A DNA stretch of 64,000 nt, taken from positions 62,001 to 126,000 of the forward strand of contig JAMXDE010000064.1 of the NCBI GenBank assembly GCA_026770025.1, read 5' to 3'. This document shows positions 11,955-22,500 of the stretch, in pieces. Position 1 is the stretch's first letter, and each line of letters starts with the position of its first letter. The position numbers were made by a program, and so were the translations under genes. The stretch comes from Craspedostauros australis. Taxonomy: Eukaryota; Bacillariophyta; Bacillariophyceae; Mastogloiales; Achnanthaceae. The notes below the pieces were generated by a model. It was not told the DNA's origin. It worked only from the letters and a program-made list of their open reading frames with translations, and searched no databases.

Positions 11955-13400
11955 ATGCCAAATGTTACAGGCAAACACCTCCTTATTGCTGCTGTGAAAG
12001 GTGACTTGTCGGTGTTGAAGGAATGGAAGAAGCAGAACAAGACGCAGAATGAAGAAGTTGATGTCAACACGGTTAAAGATGGCTCTGGTTTCTCTCCCCT
12101 TCGTATGGCATGCATGGCCGGCCACCTGGAGTGTGTGAAGTACCTCATCGAATCATGTGGGGCGAACATCACCTGCAAAGGCGACTGTGGTTTCACTCCC
12201 CTTCATGACGCATGCTGCGCCGGCCAGCTGGAGTGTGTGAAGTACCTCATCGAATCATGTAGGGCGAACATCAACTGCAAAGGCGACTGTGGTTGGACTC
12301 CCCTTCATATGGCATGCATGACCGGCAATCTGGAGTGTGTGAAGTACCTCATCGAATCATGCAGAGCTGACATCAACCGCAAAGACAGCAATGGTCCCAC
12401 TCCCCTTCATGTGGCATGCATTTATGGTCAGCTGGAGTGTGTGAAGTACCTCATCGAATCATGCAGGGCTGACATCAACTGCAAAGACAACGATGGTGAC
12501 ACTCCCCTTCATCACGCATGCTGCAATGGCAGGCTGGAGTGTGTGAAGTACCTCATCGATTCATGCAAGGCTGACATCAACTGCAAAAACAACTCTGGTT
12601 CCACTCCCCTTCATGAGGCACGCTCCAACGGCTACCTGGAGTGTGTGGAGTACGTTGTTGCATCAGCCAATGCCAATAATGACATCCGACGCAACAACAA
12701 CAAAATCGACATCCAAAGCAACAACAACAAAGTCGACATCCAAAGTAACAACAACAACAACAACATCCAAAGTAACAACAACAAAATCGACATCCAAAGC
12801 AACAACAACAACACCAACATCCAAAGCAACAACAACAAAGTCGACATCCAAAGAAACAACAACAACACCAACATCCAAAGTAACAACAACAAAATCGACA
12901 TCCAAAGTAACAACAACAACACCAAAATCCAAAGTAACAACAACGAAATCAACATCCAAAGTAACAACAGCAACACCAACATCCAACGCAACAACAACAA
13001 AATTGACATCCAAAGCAACAACAACAAAGTCGACATCCAAAGCAACAACAACAAAATCAACATCCAAAGCAACAACAACAACAACAACAACATCCAAAGC
13101 AACAACAACAAAATTGACATCCAACACAACAACAACAAAATTGACTTCCAAAGCAACAACAACGAAATCAACATCCAACACAACAACAACAACAACAACA
13201 ACATCCAAAGCAACAACAACAATACCAACATCCAACACAACAACAACAACACCAACATCCAAAGCAACAACAACAAAGTTGACATCCAACACAACAACAA
13301 CAACACCAACATCCAAAGCAACAATAACAACAACAACATCCAACGCAATTGGTTCTGTTGTTGGCGCTGTTGGAAGGCTCCACGCACAGAGAATCAGTAG
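11955..13400 (+). CDS. Ankyrin-repeat protein with long Asn-rich tail
   Basis: 481 codons from ATG 11955. After a short acidic/basic N-terminus (about residues 1-40) there are six ankyrin repeats of 34 residues (about 41-240). Their consensus is ...G.TPLH.AC..G.LECVKYLIESC.A.INC, and they are very alike at DNA level, implying recent tandem duplication. From about residue 246 the protein is a minisatellite: a 9-codon unit NNNKIDIQS and variants with longer Asn runs, repeated to about residue 465. The last dozen residues and the stop come from an LTR-like repeat that begins at about 13366. Ankyrin domains mediate protein binding and the poly-Asn tail is presumably disordered. The partner is unknown. 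The ORF has no intron, so it could be a real fast-evolving gene or a fragment whose original 3' end was replaced. Confidence 0.7.
   Translation: MPNVTGKHLLIAAVKGDLSVLKEWKKQNKTQNEEVDVNTVKDGSGFSPLRMACMAGHLECVKYLIESCGANITCKGDCGFTPLHDACCAGQLECVKYLIESCRANINCKGDCGWTPLHMACMTGNLECVKYLIESCRADINRKDSNGPTPLHVACIYGQLECVKYLIESCRADINCKDNDGDTPLHHACCNGRLECVKYLIDSCKADINCKNNSGSTPLHEARSNGYLECVEYVVASANANNDIRRNNNKIDIQSNNNKVDIQSNNNNNNIQSNNNKIDIQSNNNNTNIQSNNNKVDIQRNNNNTNIQSNNNKIDIQSNNNNTKIQSNNNEINIQSNNSNTNIQRNNNKIDIQSNNNKVDIQSNNNKINIQSNNNNNNNIQSNNNKIDIQHNNNKIDFQSNNNEINIQHNNNNNNNIQSNNNNTNIQHNNNNTNIQSNNNKVDIQHNNNNTNIQSNNNNNNIQRNWFCCWRCWKAPRTENQ
12690..13352 (+). repeat. Coding minisatellite, AAC-rich 27-bp-type unit
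   Basis: About 660 bp of tandem units built from (AAC)n, AAA, (A/G)TC, GAC and ATCCAAAGC, mostly 24-30 bp long. All three plus frames and two minus frames stay open because the unit contains no stop in any register. This explains the antisense Leu-rich and Val-rich ORFs, which are artefacts. Confidence 0.9.
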
Positions 13401-13790
13401 TTGTAACACTCTTTGGCTGTATGTGTTTCTGTTACTTGTTACTGTAGTTGTTACTGATTGTTGATGAGCGTGCATGTGGAATGAGATGATCAAGATGCTC
13501 CTTGATCCATCTCTTCCTTGCTCTCATTGCTGGTGCAATACTCTTGCACCTCCATGCACATTGCTCTTCTTGTTGCTTGTTGATGTTGCCTTTGTTGTCG
13601 TTGATCTGGTTGTTGTCTTGTTGTCTCATTGTTGTTCCATTCTTGGGTTTTGTTGAATCTGATGATTGATGGAATCTAATGGATTATTTATAGCATATTT
13701 CATTCTCTGTAGACCTGGTAGGTAAGGCCTTGAGATGACATCACATGTGGTGGATACTGTGGTATCTGCTGGTATTGCGGTATCCTTGTG
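13366..13790 (+). repeat. Diverged LTR-like direct repeat, left copy
   Basis: Starts TGTTGGAAGGCTCC, a typical copia-type LTR beginning, inside the last codons of the ankyrin ORF. It matches 15183-15600 (TGTTGGAAGGCTCCGCGC...) for about 420 bp in the same orientation. Shared blocks include ATGAGATGATCAAGATGCTC, TTGATCCATCTCTTCC and TGTAGACCTGGTAG. Homology ends near GCGGTATCC. No coding domain of a retroelement lies between the copies. They may be LTR relics with the interior replaced, or a segmental duplication. Confidence 0.55.
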
Positions 13791-13989
13791 GTACGAGCTG
13801 CAAGTCGCAGTTGATGCACTCACGATAACACTAGTTGTGGAGTGTTTTTTTAGTTTTGCGGGCAATGACTCGTGCTAAAGTAGACTAAAATAGAGCACAC
13901 CCAACACCATCCAAACAACTGCTTATGATGCTATGTCTCAACAACACATCGCTTACAATAAAAAAACAGTGTATCCGGACGCGTGGCTA

Positions 13990-15110
13990 TCAGTGATTCT
14001 GAATATCGAAGTTAAATTTGTATGAACTTTATTTTTAATGTCCTTTTGGCTTGCTGTCTGTCATGTGGTGGATTCCAAAAATTCTCGATGGCACCATGCT
14101 GCCCTACCTTCAGCACCCATGATCATCATTATCATCCCTGGCATTTTCACAATCCGCGCACCACACTGGCTCCAGATACCCCCCATCTATCCACTCCATG
14201 AAGATCCTGCGCAGATAGCCGCATCTCATACTCCAAACTGTCCCTGCACTGAAACGCAGAATTTTCGAACACCGGATTCCGACACGGATGCCGTTCGGAT
14301 TTGGATCCGTATCTCGTCGATATGATCCTTGCAGCTCCTCCACATGCCCCTCATGCGTTCCCACATTCTCTGGCGACACACTGATGTGTTCAGAATGGGT
14401 GGGGCGCTCATACCTCCAAAGGTACACCTCCATGTGATGATGTCATCATGCTGTTTTTCCGACACCCAAAGAAATCCCTTTCATGTGCATCCCAGGCTGA
14501 AGCCTCTTCCAGACCGTATCCGCGCAGGATACTTCGCCATGGTCATCTTGAGTTGATTCCGAACACATCTCATATGAGTGGCTTGGTGATTTGGGTGACT
14601 TGTGAATGGCACCCATCACCACCAAAGTCACGTGATGTGTCCGCCGCCACCCACCAAAAAACGCTTGCCCTCCACTTGTTTCTTGCGGAGGGCACCTTCC
14701 AGGCCACCTCCGACCCTCAAACTTCGTGGGAGCCTTCATACCATCCTCTTGGATGCGTCTTGCCCATCAATAGTCGTTGGTATGGCCTGTGCATTCCAGG
14801 CAGAGGCCATGTCCAACGAGCAGATTTTCCTCCGAATCGTGTCGTGTGCGCGTGGGCCTGCTACGGTCCCAAATCGACCACGATGGCATCCCCCTCTCGC
14901 TCATCCACCAAGCTTTACATGGCGGCTCCGCCTATGCGCTCAGATCTTGCACTGGACCGCTGGTTGTTGCAGTGTTGATGATGCCGTTCGACGGCGCTTG
15001 AGGAGTTTTGTTGTGTTTCTCCATTGTCGTGTTGTTGTGTTGTGTTGTGTTTGGTGTTCTCAACCAGTTTTTGCTGCTGGGGGCCATGGAGATTAACCAC
15101 AATTCTACCG
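13990..15110 (-). repeat. Repeat unit B, inverted paralogue of unit A
   Basis: The reverse complement of this segment follows unit A (2840-2980 plus 3787-4735) in order, without the solo LTR. Two degenerate minus-strand frames (14446-14739 and 14110-14433) carry the halves of the A-type protein. The second half ends with the same Asp-Asp-His-Gly-Cys stop as A. The 3' end again carries AATAAAGTTCA (minus strand, about 14031). Lying between the LTR-like repeats at 13366 and 15183, it may have been captured by, or inserted into, an older element. Confidence 0.6.
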
Positions 15111-15182
15111 AATGTGCCAACCAATGAGAACACTTTTCGAGTCCCGGATTGCGCCTCCATTCCACAACAACAAAACTATCGT

Positions 15183-15600
15183 CTGTTGGAAGGCTCCGCG
15201 CACGGAGAATCGGTAGTAGTCACACTCTTTGTCGAAAGTGTTTCTGTTACTGTTACTGTTGTTGCTATTGATTGTTGGTGAGCGAGCGTGGGGTATGAGA
15301 TGATCAAGATGCTCTCTTGATCCATCTCTTCCTTGCTCTCATTGCTTGGTGCAATCCTCTTGCACCTTCATGCACATTGCTCTCATGTTGCTCGTTGATG
15401 TTGACTTGATCGTCAACGTTGTCGTTTCTCTCTCGTTGTCTCGTCGTTGTTCCGTTCTCAGGTTTTGTTGAACCTGATGATTGATCGAATCTGATGGAAT
15501 ATTCACAACATATTTCATTCCTGTAGACCTGGTAGTTAAGGTCTCGATGTGACGTCACGTGTGATGGATACTGTGGTATCCGCTGGTATCGCGGTATCCT
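15183..15600 (+). repeat. Diverged LTR-like direct repeat, right copy
   Basis: Counterpart of 13366-13790, same orientation. It begins TGTTGGAAGGCTCC and shares the interior blocks listed for the left copy. After GCGGTATCC the two diverge. Here the sequence continues with several GGTATC/GGTATT units and two TGACGTCA-like sites to about 15660. Confidence 0.55.
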
Positions 15601-15609
15601 GGCGTCGTA

Positions 15610-16094
15610 GTATCGCGGTGTATTCGTGGTACAGCGATGGTATCCCTGTGACGTCATAGTTTTGTGTCGTGATTCCGCCACTGAATAGTCTAGATGGCGG
15701 CAAGCAAGTGTGACTGATGCATACACATCCGAGTACACACATTCCGACAATCGTCACAAAGTGGACAACGGAAACATTGCGCATCTGGGACGAGCTGCTG
15801 TTGATTCTCTGCTGCTTGTAGCCATTGGTTGTACAACAATGTACAATGACTGTGACCCTCCACATCGGAGAGAGTGGACGATACGATGCACCTTGTGACC
15901 ATCCAATGTTGCCCATGCCCCTTGTGATGCGCTGCGCTGTGCTGTGCTGTGCGTTGATGGCTGGTGATGCGATGCGCTGTGTCGCTGTCCTCGTGTTTCT
16001 GATGTGCGTCGCGATGCCCCTTTGAAGTACACTGCAGCCTCCATTAACAAAATTCACATCATCCTGCAATCACTGTGATCTTCAGCTTGCAAGC
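15610..16094. other. Spacer upstream of the mariner transposase
   Basis: No gene recognised. It holds a GCTGTGCTGTGCTG pentanucleotide-type run around 15935-15955. The overlapping minus-strand frames (15536-16069 and others) share no motif with known proteins. It presumably contains the 5' end of the mariner-like element, but I could not identify terminal inverted repeats by eye. Confidence 0.4.
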
Positions 16095-18635
16095 ATGATG
16101 CTCGCTGGTGACTGTGTGAACGTGTCATCCCACACGGACTCACGTGGCAGGGTTCATGACCTCGGTGTGTGCCATGTCCAGTCGCTGATGAAGCTGACTG
16201 TTGAAGGTGCTACAGTCAAACGCGATGAGCCTCTTGCACCAGGAGAGGTGGCGATGGTCATGGTGACCCCAGTGATGAGGCAACGCCAAATGTACATCGT
16301 TCGTGAGGATCTGTGCGCACCACACAGCCTTGCTACCTTCGCACAGACTCCAAACGCTGGTGGCCTTGCTAAGCCTTCCCTCCTTTCTCCCCAGCATCGC
16401 TCCGTCGCTGCTACACGTGTCAACAACAAGGCTAAGCCCCCCACACCATCCCCAACTACCATGGAATCGCAAGAAGCCAAAATCGCTGCTTTTCTCGAGC
16501 TGGCACGAGAGCACAGGACAGCAGCCATCGCCCGTCTCACGAAGCAGATGGAGAAAGGCGCAACAACGAAAGGATGGATGCGAAAGGATAGAGGGCGTAG
16601 CAACACTAAGACCACCAATAGAAAGAAACAACTTGGCAGAGATGAACAGCAAACCTACATCGTTCTCTACTTCAATTTGGGTGCGATCCCAGCCAACATG
16701 AAATTGATCGCGCACGCTTGGGATGTTGACCGCACCACTGTTGCCCGGAATATCAAGAATTTCCAATAGAACAAGCTGGGACGGAAGAAGCGCAGCGACG
16801 CGGGCAACACCATCTTCACCTGCCCCAAGAAGCAACAGCAATACTTCACGGCGCGTGCCATCTTTGCAAAGCAAATGCGGCTTAAACATCCAAGACAACG
16901 GTTGACAACTGATGACATCTCTGATGCCTTTGACCATGCTTCTCCTGAAGACCTGGCATCCGCAAAAGCTCTGTCTGATTTGTGGTTGGAGCGCGGTCCG
17001 TTCCAGCAATTTGAGCTCCAGGATGTGTTGCAACGATGCAATGGCGCATTCTCGTGGGACGATGTTGCACGCGAACTAGCAGGAAGGGGCAACGTCCAAT
17101 GCGTCTGCAAAGACACCATCCGAACGTACGTGATGGGATTGAAGGGCAGCGAATACCGTTCTACAACAATGCTCCCCAAGATCAAGGGCATCATCAAGAC
17201 AAAGCGCGAGATCTGGGCCAAGGACTTCTGTGTGTTCTGGGAATCAGCTGAGCGGTTCCCAAATACGCAAGTTGTTGTTGTCCACATGGACGAGAAGTGG
17301 TTCTACTCTATTGTCGCTTGGCGCAACCTCAAACATGTGCCCCAGATGGGAGTTAAGCCTGTTGACCATGCTGTGCACCACAAGTGCCACATCGAAAAGA
17401 CCATGGCGATTGCATCAACAGCGTTCGCCCCAACAAATAACTGTTTTGCAAAAGGAGGAAAGGCGTATCGGGTCAGCTTTGAACGTGTTGGGCGCATGGT
17501 CCCAGCGCAGAAGAATACGTACAAGCGAACTTGGATCTCGCCAACCGAGTACAAGCTCCTTCCAGATCCCAACAAAATCTCTCGTGTGAAGGGTGAACTG
17601 TACTTCCAAGCACTGGAGATCACAGGCAGCAAGGAAACAGGTGGTCCTCCTGATAAGCCCAAGCCGAAGTATAGCCTCAAGAAATTCTTCCGCGAAAAAG
17701 AAATTCCTGCACTGGATTCGCTCGCCAACAAGATCAGGACCAAAACGGGCAAGAATGTGGTGATTCGGTACCAGATGGATGGCGCAGGGCCACACAGAGA
17801 CACAGAACTACTCAGATTCATCAACGAGGAGTTCGACAGTCGCGGATGGCACTTACGACTGCAACCACCAAATTCTCCCATCACGAATGTGAAAGACGAT
17901 GCGATATTCCCAGCGATGTCGAAACACGTGTCAGCATATCAAGGTGAGCACCATGGAAGCCGATTGCTTACCACTGAGGCATTGTGGAATGCTTGCAAAA
18001 CCTGTTGGGAGCAATTTGGGTTGGACAAGGTGGCGCGTGCGTATGTTCGCCACCATCAGATCGCCTACGCAATTTGTGCTGCGAAAGGAGGTGACGAATT
18101 TGTGACGGAGCGCAAGGGACTGAGCATGAACGTGCGGAAACAAACGTTCACTGAAACTGACGAGGATGGCAACAAGATCGGCGTTACCGTGTCTCACACG
18201 GACTTCGCGTTGGAGGGGGAGGTAACCAACGCAACCACCAAGAAACCAGCTGCAACAGGCAACAAAGGCAAATCAGCTGGCTTCAAATATGCCAAACCCA
18301 ACATCGAAGGTATGTACAATGATGCACTGAAGGTGATGGCTATCAGTGGTCTGCAGTGCCTGAAAACAAACCTGCCAACAAACAGCAGCCTCATTCCATT
18401 GCTGGACAAGCAAATCATTGATACTACCAGAGCCAATGAGGAGGCTGAACAACAAAAGGAAGGCAAGAAGAAGAAGACGCCCAGCAAGAGCAAAGCCGAG
18501 ATCATTGAGCCTCACAACAACAACAGCAACACCAAGGCAGCACCCACCATGAACACAATTGAAGTGGCCTGTCTGGCTGGCAAGACCGAGCATCACAGCA
18601 AAGCAGAGCAGGATACCAACACAGCAGAGATGTAA
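16095..18635 (+). pseudogene. Tc1/mariner-type (plant-like DDxD) transposase with one nonsense codon
   Basis: A single reading frame spans 16095-18635 (846 codons) and is interrupted only by TAG at 16767-16769. Both halves are in the same frame. The first half ends in a helix-turn-helix-like segment (MKLIAHAWDVDRTTVARNI). The second continues with Asn-Lys-Leu-Gly-Arg-Lys-Lys and the catalytic core. Catalytic aspartates are visible at about 399 (HMDEKWFY), 562 (RYQMDGAGPHRD) and 601 (PPNSPITNVKDD), with 38 residues between the last two. This matches the plant/protist mariner branch (QPPNSPD.NVLD). The usual Asp of SPD is Ile here. The C-terminal 200 residues are Lys/Asn-rich. The product would be a cut-and-paste transposase acting in the nucleus. 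The stop probably inactivates it unless read through. An alternative start is ACCATGG at about 16461. A copia element sits 55 bp downstream. Confidence 0.85.
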
Positions 18636-18690
18636 CTTCAAATCATAGTAGTAGTGATGATATGTGTGAGGTACACCTGTGATTCGAATG

Positions 18691-18696
18691 GTTGTG
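18691..18696. repeat. Target site duplication GTTGTG of copia element, left
   Basis: Immediately precedes the TG of the 5' LTR and is repeated exactly at 26583-26588 after the CA of the 3' LTR. Confidence 0.85.
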
Positions 18697-19471
18697 TGTC
18701 GAGATGTACATGTGAGTACATGTCAAGATGTACGTGTATATGTGCATCGTTCACCCGCTATTCTCTCATACGCACTTGGACGGTATAACTATACTCGTGT
18801 CGATAGTATACTGTGATTCGTCAGAATTACAGGGGAAATGGAACACATGAAAAGGGGCAAGATTTCTGGAGGAAATTTGCAAATAACGATTTCTGAGAGA
18901 ATCAGAAGATCGTCCGTCCATGCATCAATGGTACCAAGAGAATCTCGAGGTACTTCCCAACTAAACCTCAGATGACGATATCATCTGACAGACTACTGCA
19001 TCACCAATGGAACGTGACATCTGGAGAACAGAAGGACGCCTACTGACGTCGATAGGATGTCAACATGTCACCACGTCGACAGCCGTCTCCAAGTCAGAGC
19101 AGGAGGCGAAGATACGATGACCCATGAAGATCATGGATACTGAAGGTGAACTTCAAATGGTAAGTACTCATGGAGTAGAAGCCAGTACTGAATGAACGGA
19201 GTGTCGAACACGGAGTATCGTGTAGCACGAGCACACGATGGTGAGAGAGAGAGAGAGAGAATACAGAGAGGAGCGAGAGAGGATCTCGCGTACCGACTCA
19301 TAGTCGGAGACCGAATCTACAAAACAGATTGAAGCGCCGAGAGCATCGGGCAAGAGAACGAACGGACACCGAGAGTATCGGAGTGCCAACGTAATGAAAT
19401 AGCAAACAGACGACTATCAACCAACACCATCTTCCACGATCGTAGGTTACCGTGAGCGGAACTTGCCAACA
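18697..19471 (+). repeat. 5' LTR of copia element
   Basis: 775 bp, TG...CA, with a (GA)n tract near 19239. It starts with a region of GATGTAC/GTACATG repeats able to fold into a hairpin, a feature shared with the solo LTR at 2981-3780. Confidence 0.95.
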
Positions 19472-19553
19472 CGTTTATAAACGATAGATCAGGGCGAGCC
19501 CGCGAATCGTATCGTGCGAGGAAGACGAACATCATTCAAGAGCAGCAGGCTGA

Positions 19554-22500
19554 ATGAGCGAGGAAGAGGAATTGAAAGACATCCCTCTGTCCAATCCGAC
19601 TATCAAGAGAGAAGAAGGTGCGAGTGAGACTCCATCACGACAAGAGAAGGAAGCAGCCGCGGCTACTGTCCTATCAAGCGCAGACGCAAGCGCGATCGAC
19701 GAGACCGAAGAAGAACGGTCTGCAAGACTACATCGTAAGGAGAAGAGTATTCTCAAGGCGATCAAGCAAGAGGAGACTGGTGTGACGAAGAGCATTCGCA
19801 CAGCCAAACAGGGTGGGAAAAGTGAGACACCACCAGGAGGAGAATTTGTGACGAAAACAATCTCCGCGCAACAACAGGCGAAAATCGAAGAATCGGTAAC
19901 ACAGAAACCGACGGAAATCAAGGGCGCGAGCGCACCAATGACGAAACAACGAACCAACATGGCGACATCAGCCAACATGAACAAGCGACGCATCAAGGCG
20001 CCGATGTTCAGCGGTGAACAGGAAGACTACAGCGCATGGGAGTCCCAAGCAAAGGCATACGCTCGTGCACAGAAGACGAGAGACGTGATGTTGGGCAAGA
20101 CCAAGGTGCCAACAGTGAGCAAGATCGCGGCAGCCACCGATGAAGACAAGGAAGCGATGGAGGAGATCTACGAGCTGGGATGCGACTGCTTCAGCGATCT
20201 GATCCTCATGATGGATGCAGAGAAGGGAAAAGGCAAGCAGGCCATCCAGTACATCAACCAATGCATCTCCGACGACTACCCTGAAGGAGACGCACACGGA
20301 GCGTGGAACGTTCTCGCGGAGAAGTTCCGACCATCCGATGCGGTGACGAAGATCAAACTCAAGCGCCAATTCAACAACGAAAAGATGAAGAGAGACACGG
20401 ACCCCGACATCTACATCACGCAACTCGAGAGTCTACGATCGCGTCTCCACGATGTCAAGTATGAGATCTCGGACGAGGAAATGATCATGCAGATTCTCAG
20501 CACGGTGAGCGTGGAATACAAAACCCACATCGTGAACTTCCAACACCAACTCACGTTCAATCCGGAACTGGTCACCATCAACACGATCAGAGGAGTACTC
20601 CGCACTGCATACGCCACGCACAGAGGAGGCAAAGCATACGTCGACGACTTCCAAGACAGTAACACGAAGAGCAACGACACCGGCTTCACAAGCACCGGTA
20701 ACTTCAAGGGTACTTGTCACAACTGTGGCGTGTATGGCCATAGATCCGCCGATTGCCCAGAACGCAAGAAATCGAACAACAAGAAAAACAACAACAACAA
20801 CAACAAGATGAACGGAAAGCGCAACAAGGGAAGCGGCTTCAAGGGCAAGTGCAACTACTGTGGCATCTTCGGACACCGCGAGGCGGAGTGCCGAAAGAAG
20901 AAGTTCAACGAGAAGAAGAAGGCCGACGAGCAGGCCAACACAGCAACACAAGGACACGACAAGAGCGGACACGAGATGGTACTCTCAGCAAAGGACATGC
21001 CACTCTACATGTTGGTGTCCGACGACTACATCGAAGACTCCTTCTTCGATAACTTCGCATGCGTCGGGAGTGACGACGAAGTACAGGATGATGAGATCAT
21101 CCCGGAGTGGCTCAGCGAGGAGCCCATCATCCACGAGGTGGATCCAAGACGCGAAGTGAGCTACGAATGCTGCTTCAACGCGCACGACCTGATCGGTTCA
21201 TACGGCGACGAAGCTGAGATGGACGAGGCCAACGATAGCGACATCGAAGAGGCCATGAGCGATGACGACGACGCCGACGAGGACGGCGCAGATGAAGACG
21301 ACGAGGCGAACCACGACGAATTGCCTCCTCCTCAAGCTGGGAGATACGAGAGAACGGGAACCTTCATCAATCAAGGCGAAACGCGCCGCGCCGCGGCGCC
21401 ACCTCCTCCAGCGGCGGGGAACAACAGATCGGGCATCTTCGACGAAGATGACAGCGACGAAACCGAGGATCATCCAGACGACAACTTTAATCCAAACGAG
21501 CGTGTCGTCTATCCAGCGAATATCGACTTCCCAGATATTGAGGATCCCAACAGCGTCGACTACCTCCTCCGTCACAGCACCATCCCGAATGCAACAGCAA
21601 CAGCATTGATAATCCAAAAGCAGCTCATCTTTGACGCCGTGATGGAAGCGGGGATGCGAGTGTTCCCAGGAACCACACGAGGAGCACTCATGCCAATATG
21701 GGTGAACATGATGGGATCCATCCTATCCGAGCACTTCGAATCAATCGAAGAGATCCTCGCCAACGCGATCATCATCAACCGCATACTGGAAGGAAACGAC
21801 TCGGAAACGATCCCAGAGACGGATCTGCATTACATCCTTGGAGGATGCATGCGCGTGCTCTTACGAGAGCGATCACGCGTCCACCCATACGATCCTGCCA
21901 CAGGATCTCATCGGAACAGTACAATTCCATTGGACTACACGCAACTACCCGATGACATGGATGACGGAGATCATCATCCTCCATACAACGAAGATGGAGT
22001 CCACGAAGACGACGACGACGGCAGCTTCAACGACGAGATAGCTGCGGCAGCCGTGGAACAACTCCACGAGCTGAGCACCAAGTACAAGGACAAAGTCAAC
22101 AAGGACACTTGGCTCGCCGACAGCGGAGCTTCGTGTCACATCGTAAATTCGGACGCCGCTCTCTTCAACGTGCGGCACATCAAGTCCTTCGTCCAAGTGG
22201 GAGACAGCACGAAACTGGACTCTCCCAAGATGGGATCCATTCGCTTGAAGGTCAAGCAACGAAACAACACTGGCCACGTCATCCGGCTCGATGATGTGAA
22301 GTACACACCCAAGATGGCGGTGAACCTTTTCTCCACGAACAAGGCTCTGTACAACGGTTACCAGCTTGGTAACAACGGCATTCTGATGGACATCATCAAC
22401 GGATCCGGAACGAAGATCGTGTTCGATCGAGTCTTCCCCACATCCAACGGATTCATCACGGGAGTGCAGATGCATCCCATCATGCCAACAGACGACGACA

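Noticed and set aside
12613-13493. Long Thr/Lys/Ser-, Leu- and Val-rich ORFs on both strands
   Set aside because: Shadows of the stop-free ankyrin-tail minisatellite; only the frame continuing from the ankyrin repeats is credible.
19168-19535. Minus-strand ORFs inside the LTRs (also at 26279-26500)
   Set aside because: Identical in both LTRs simply because the LTRs are duplicated; short and without domains.
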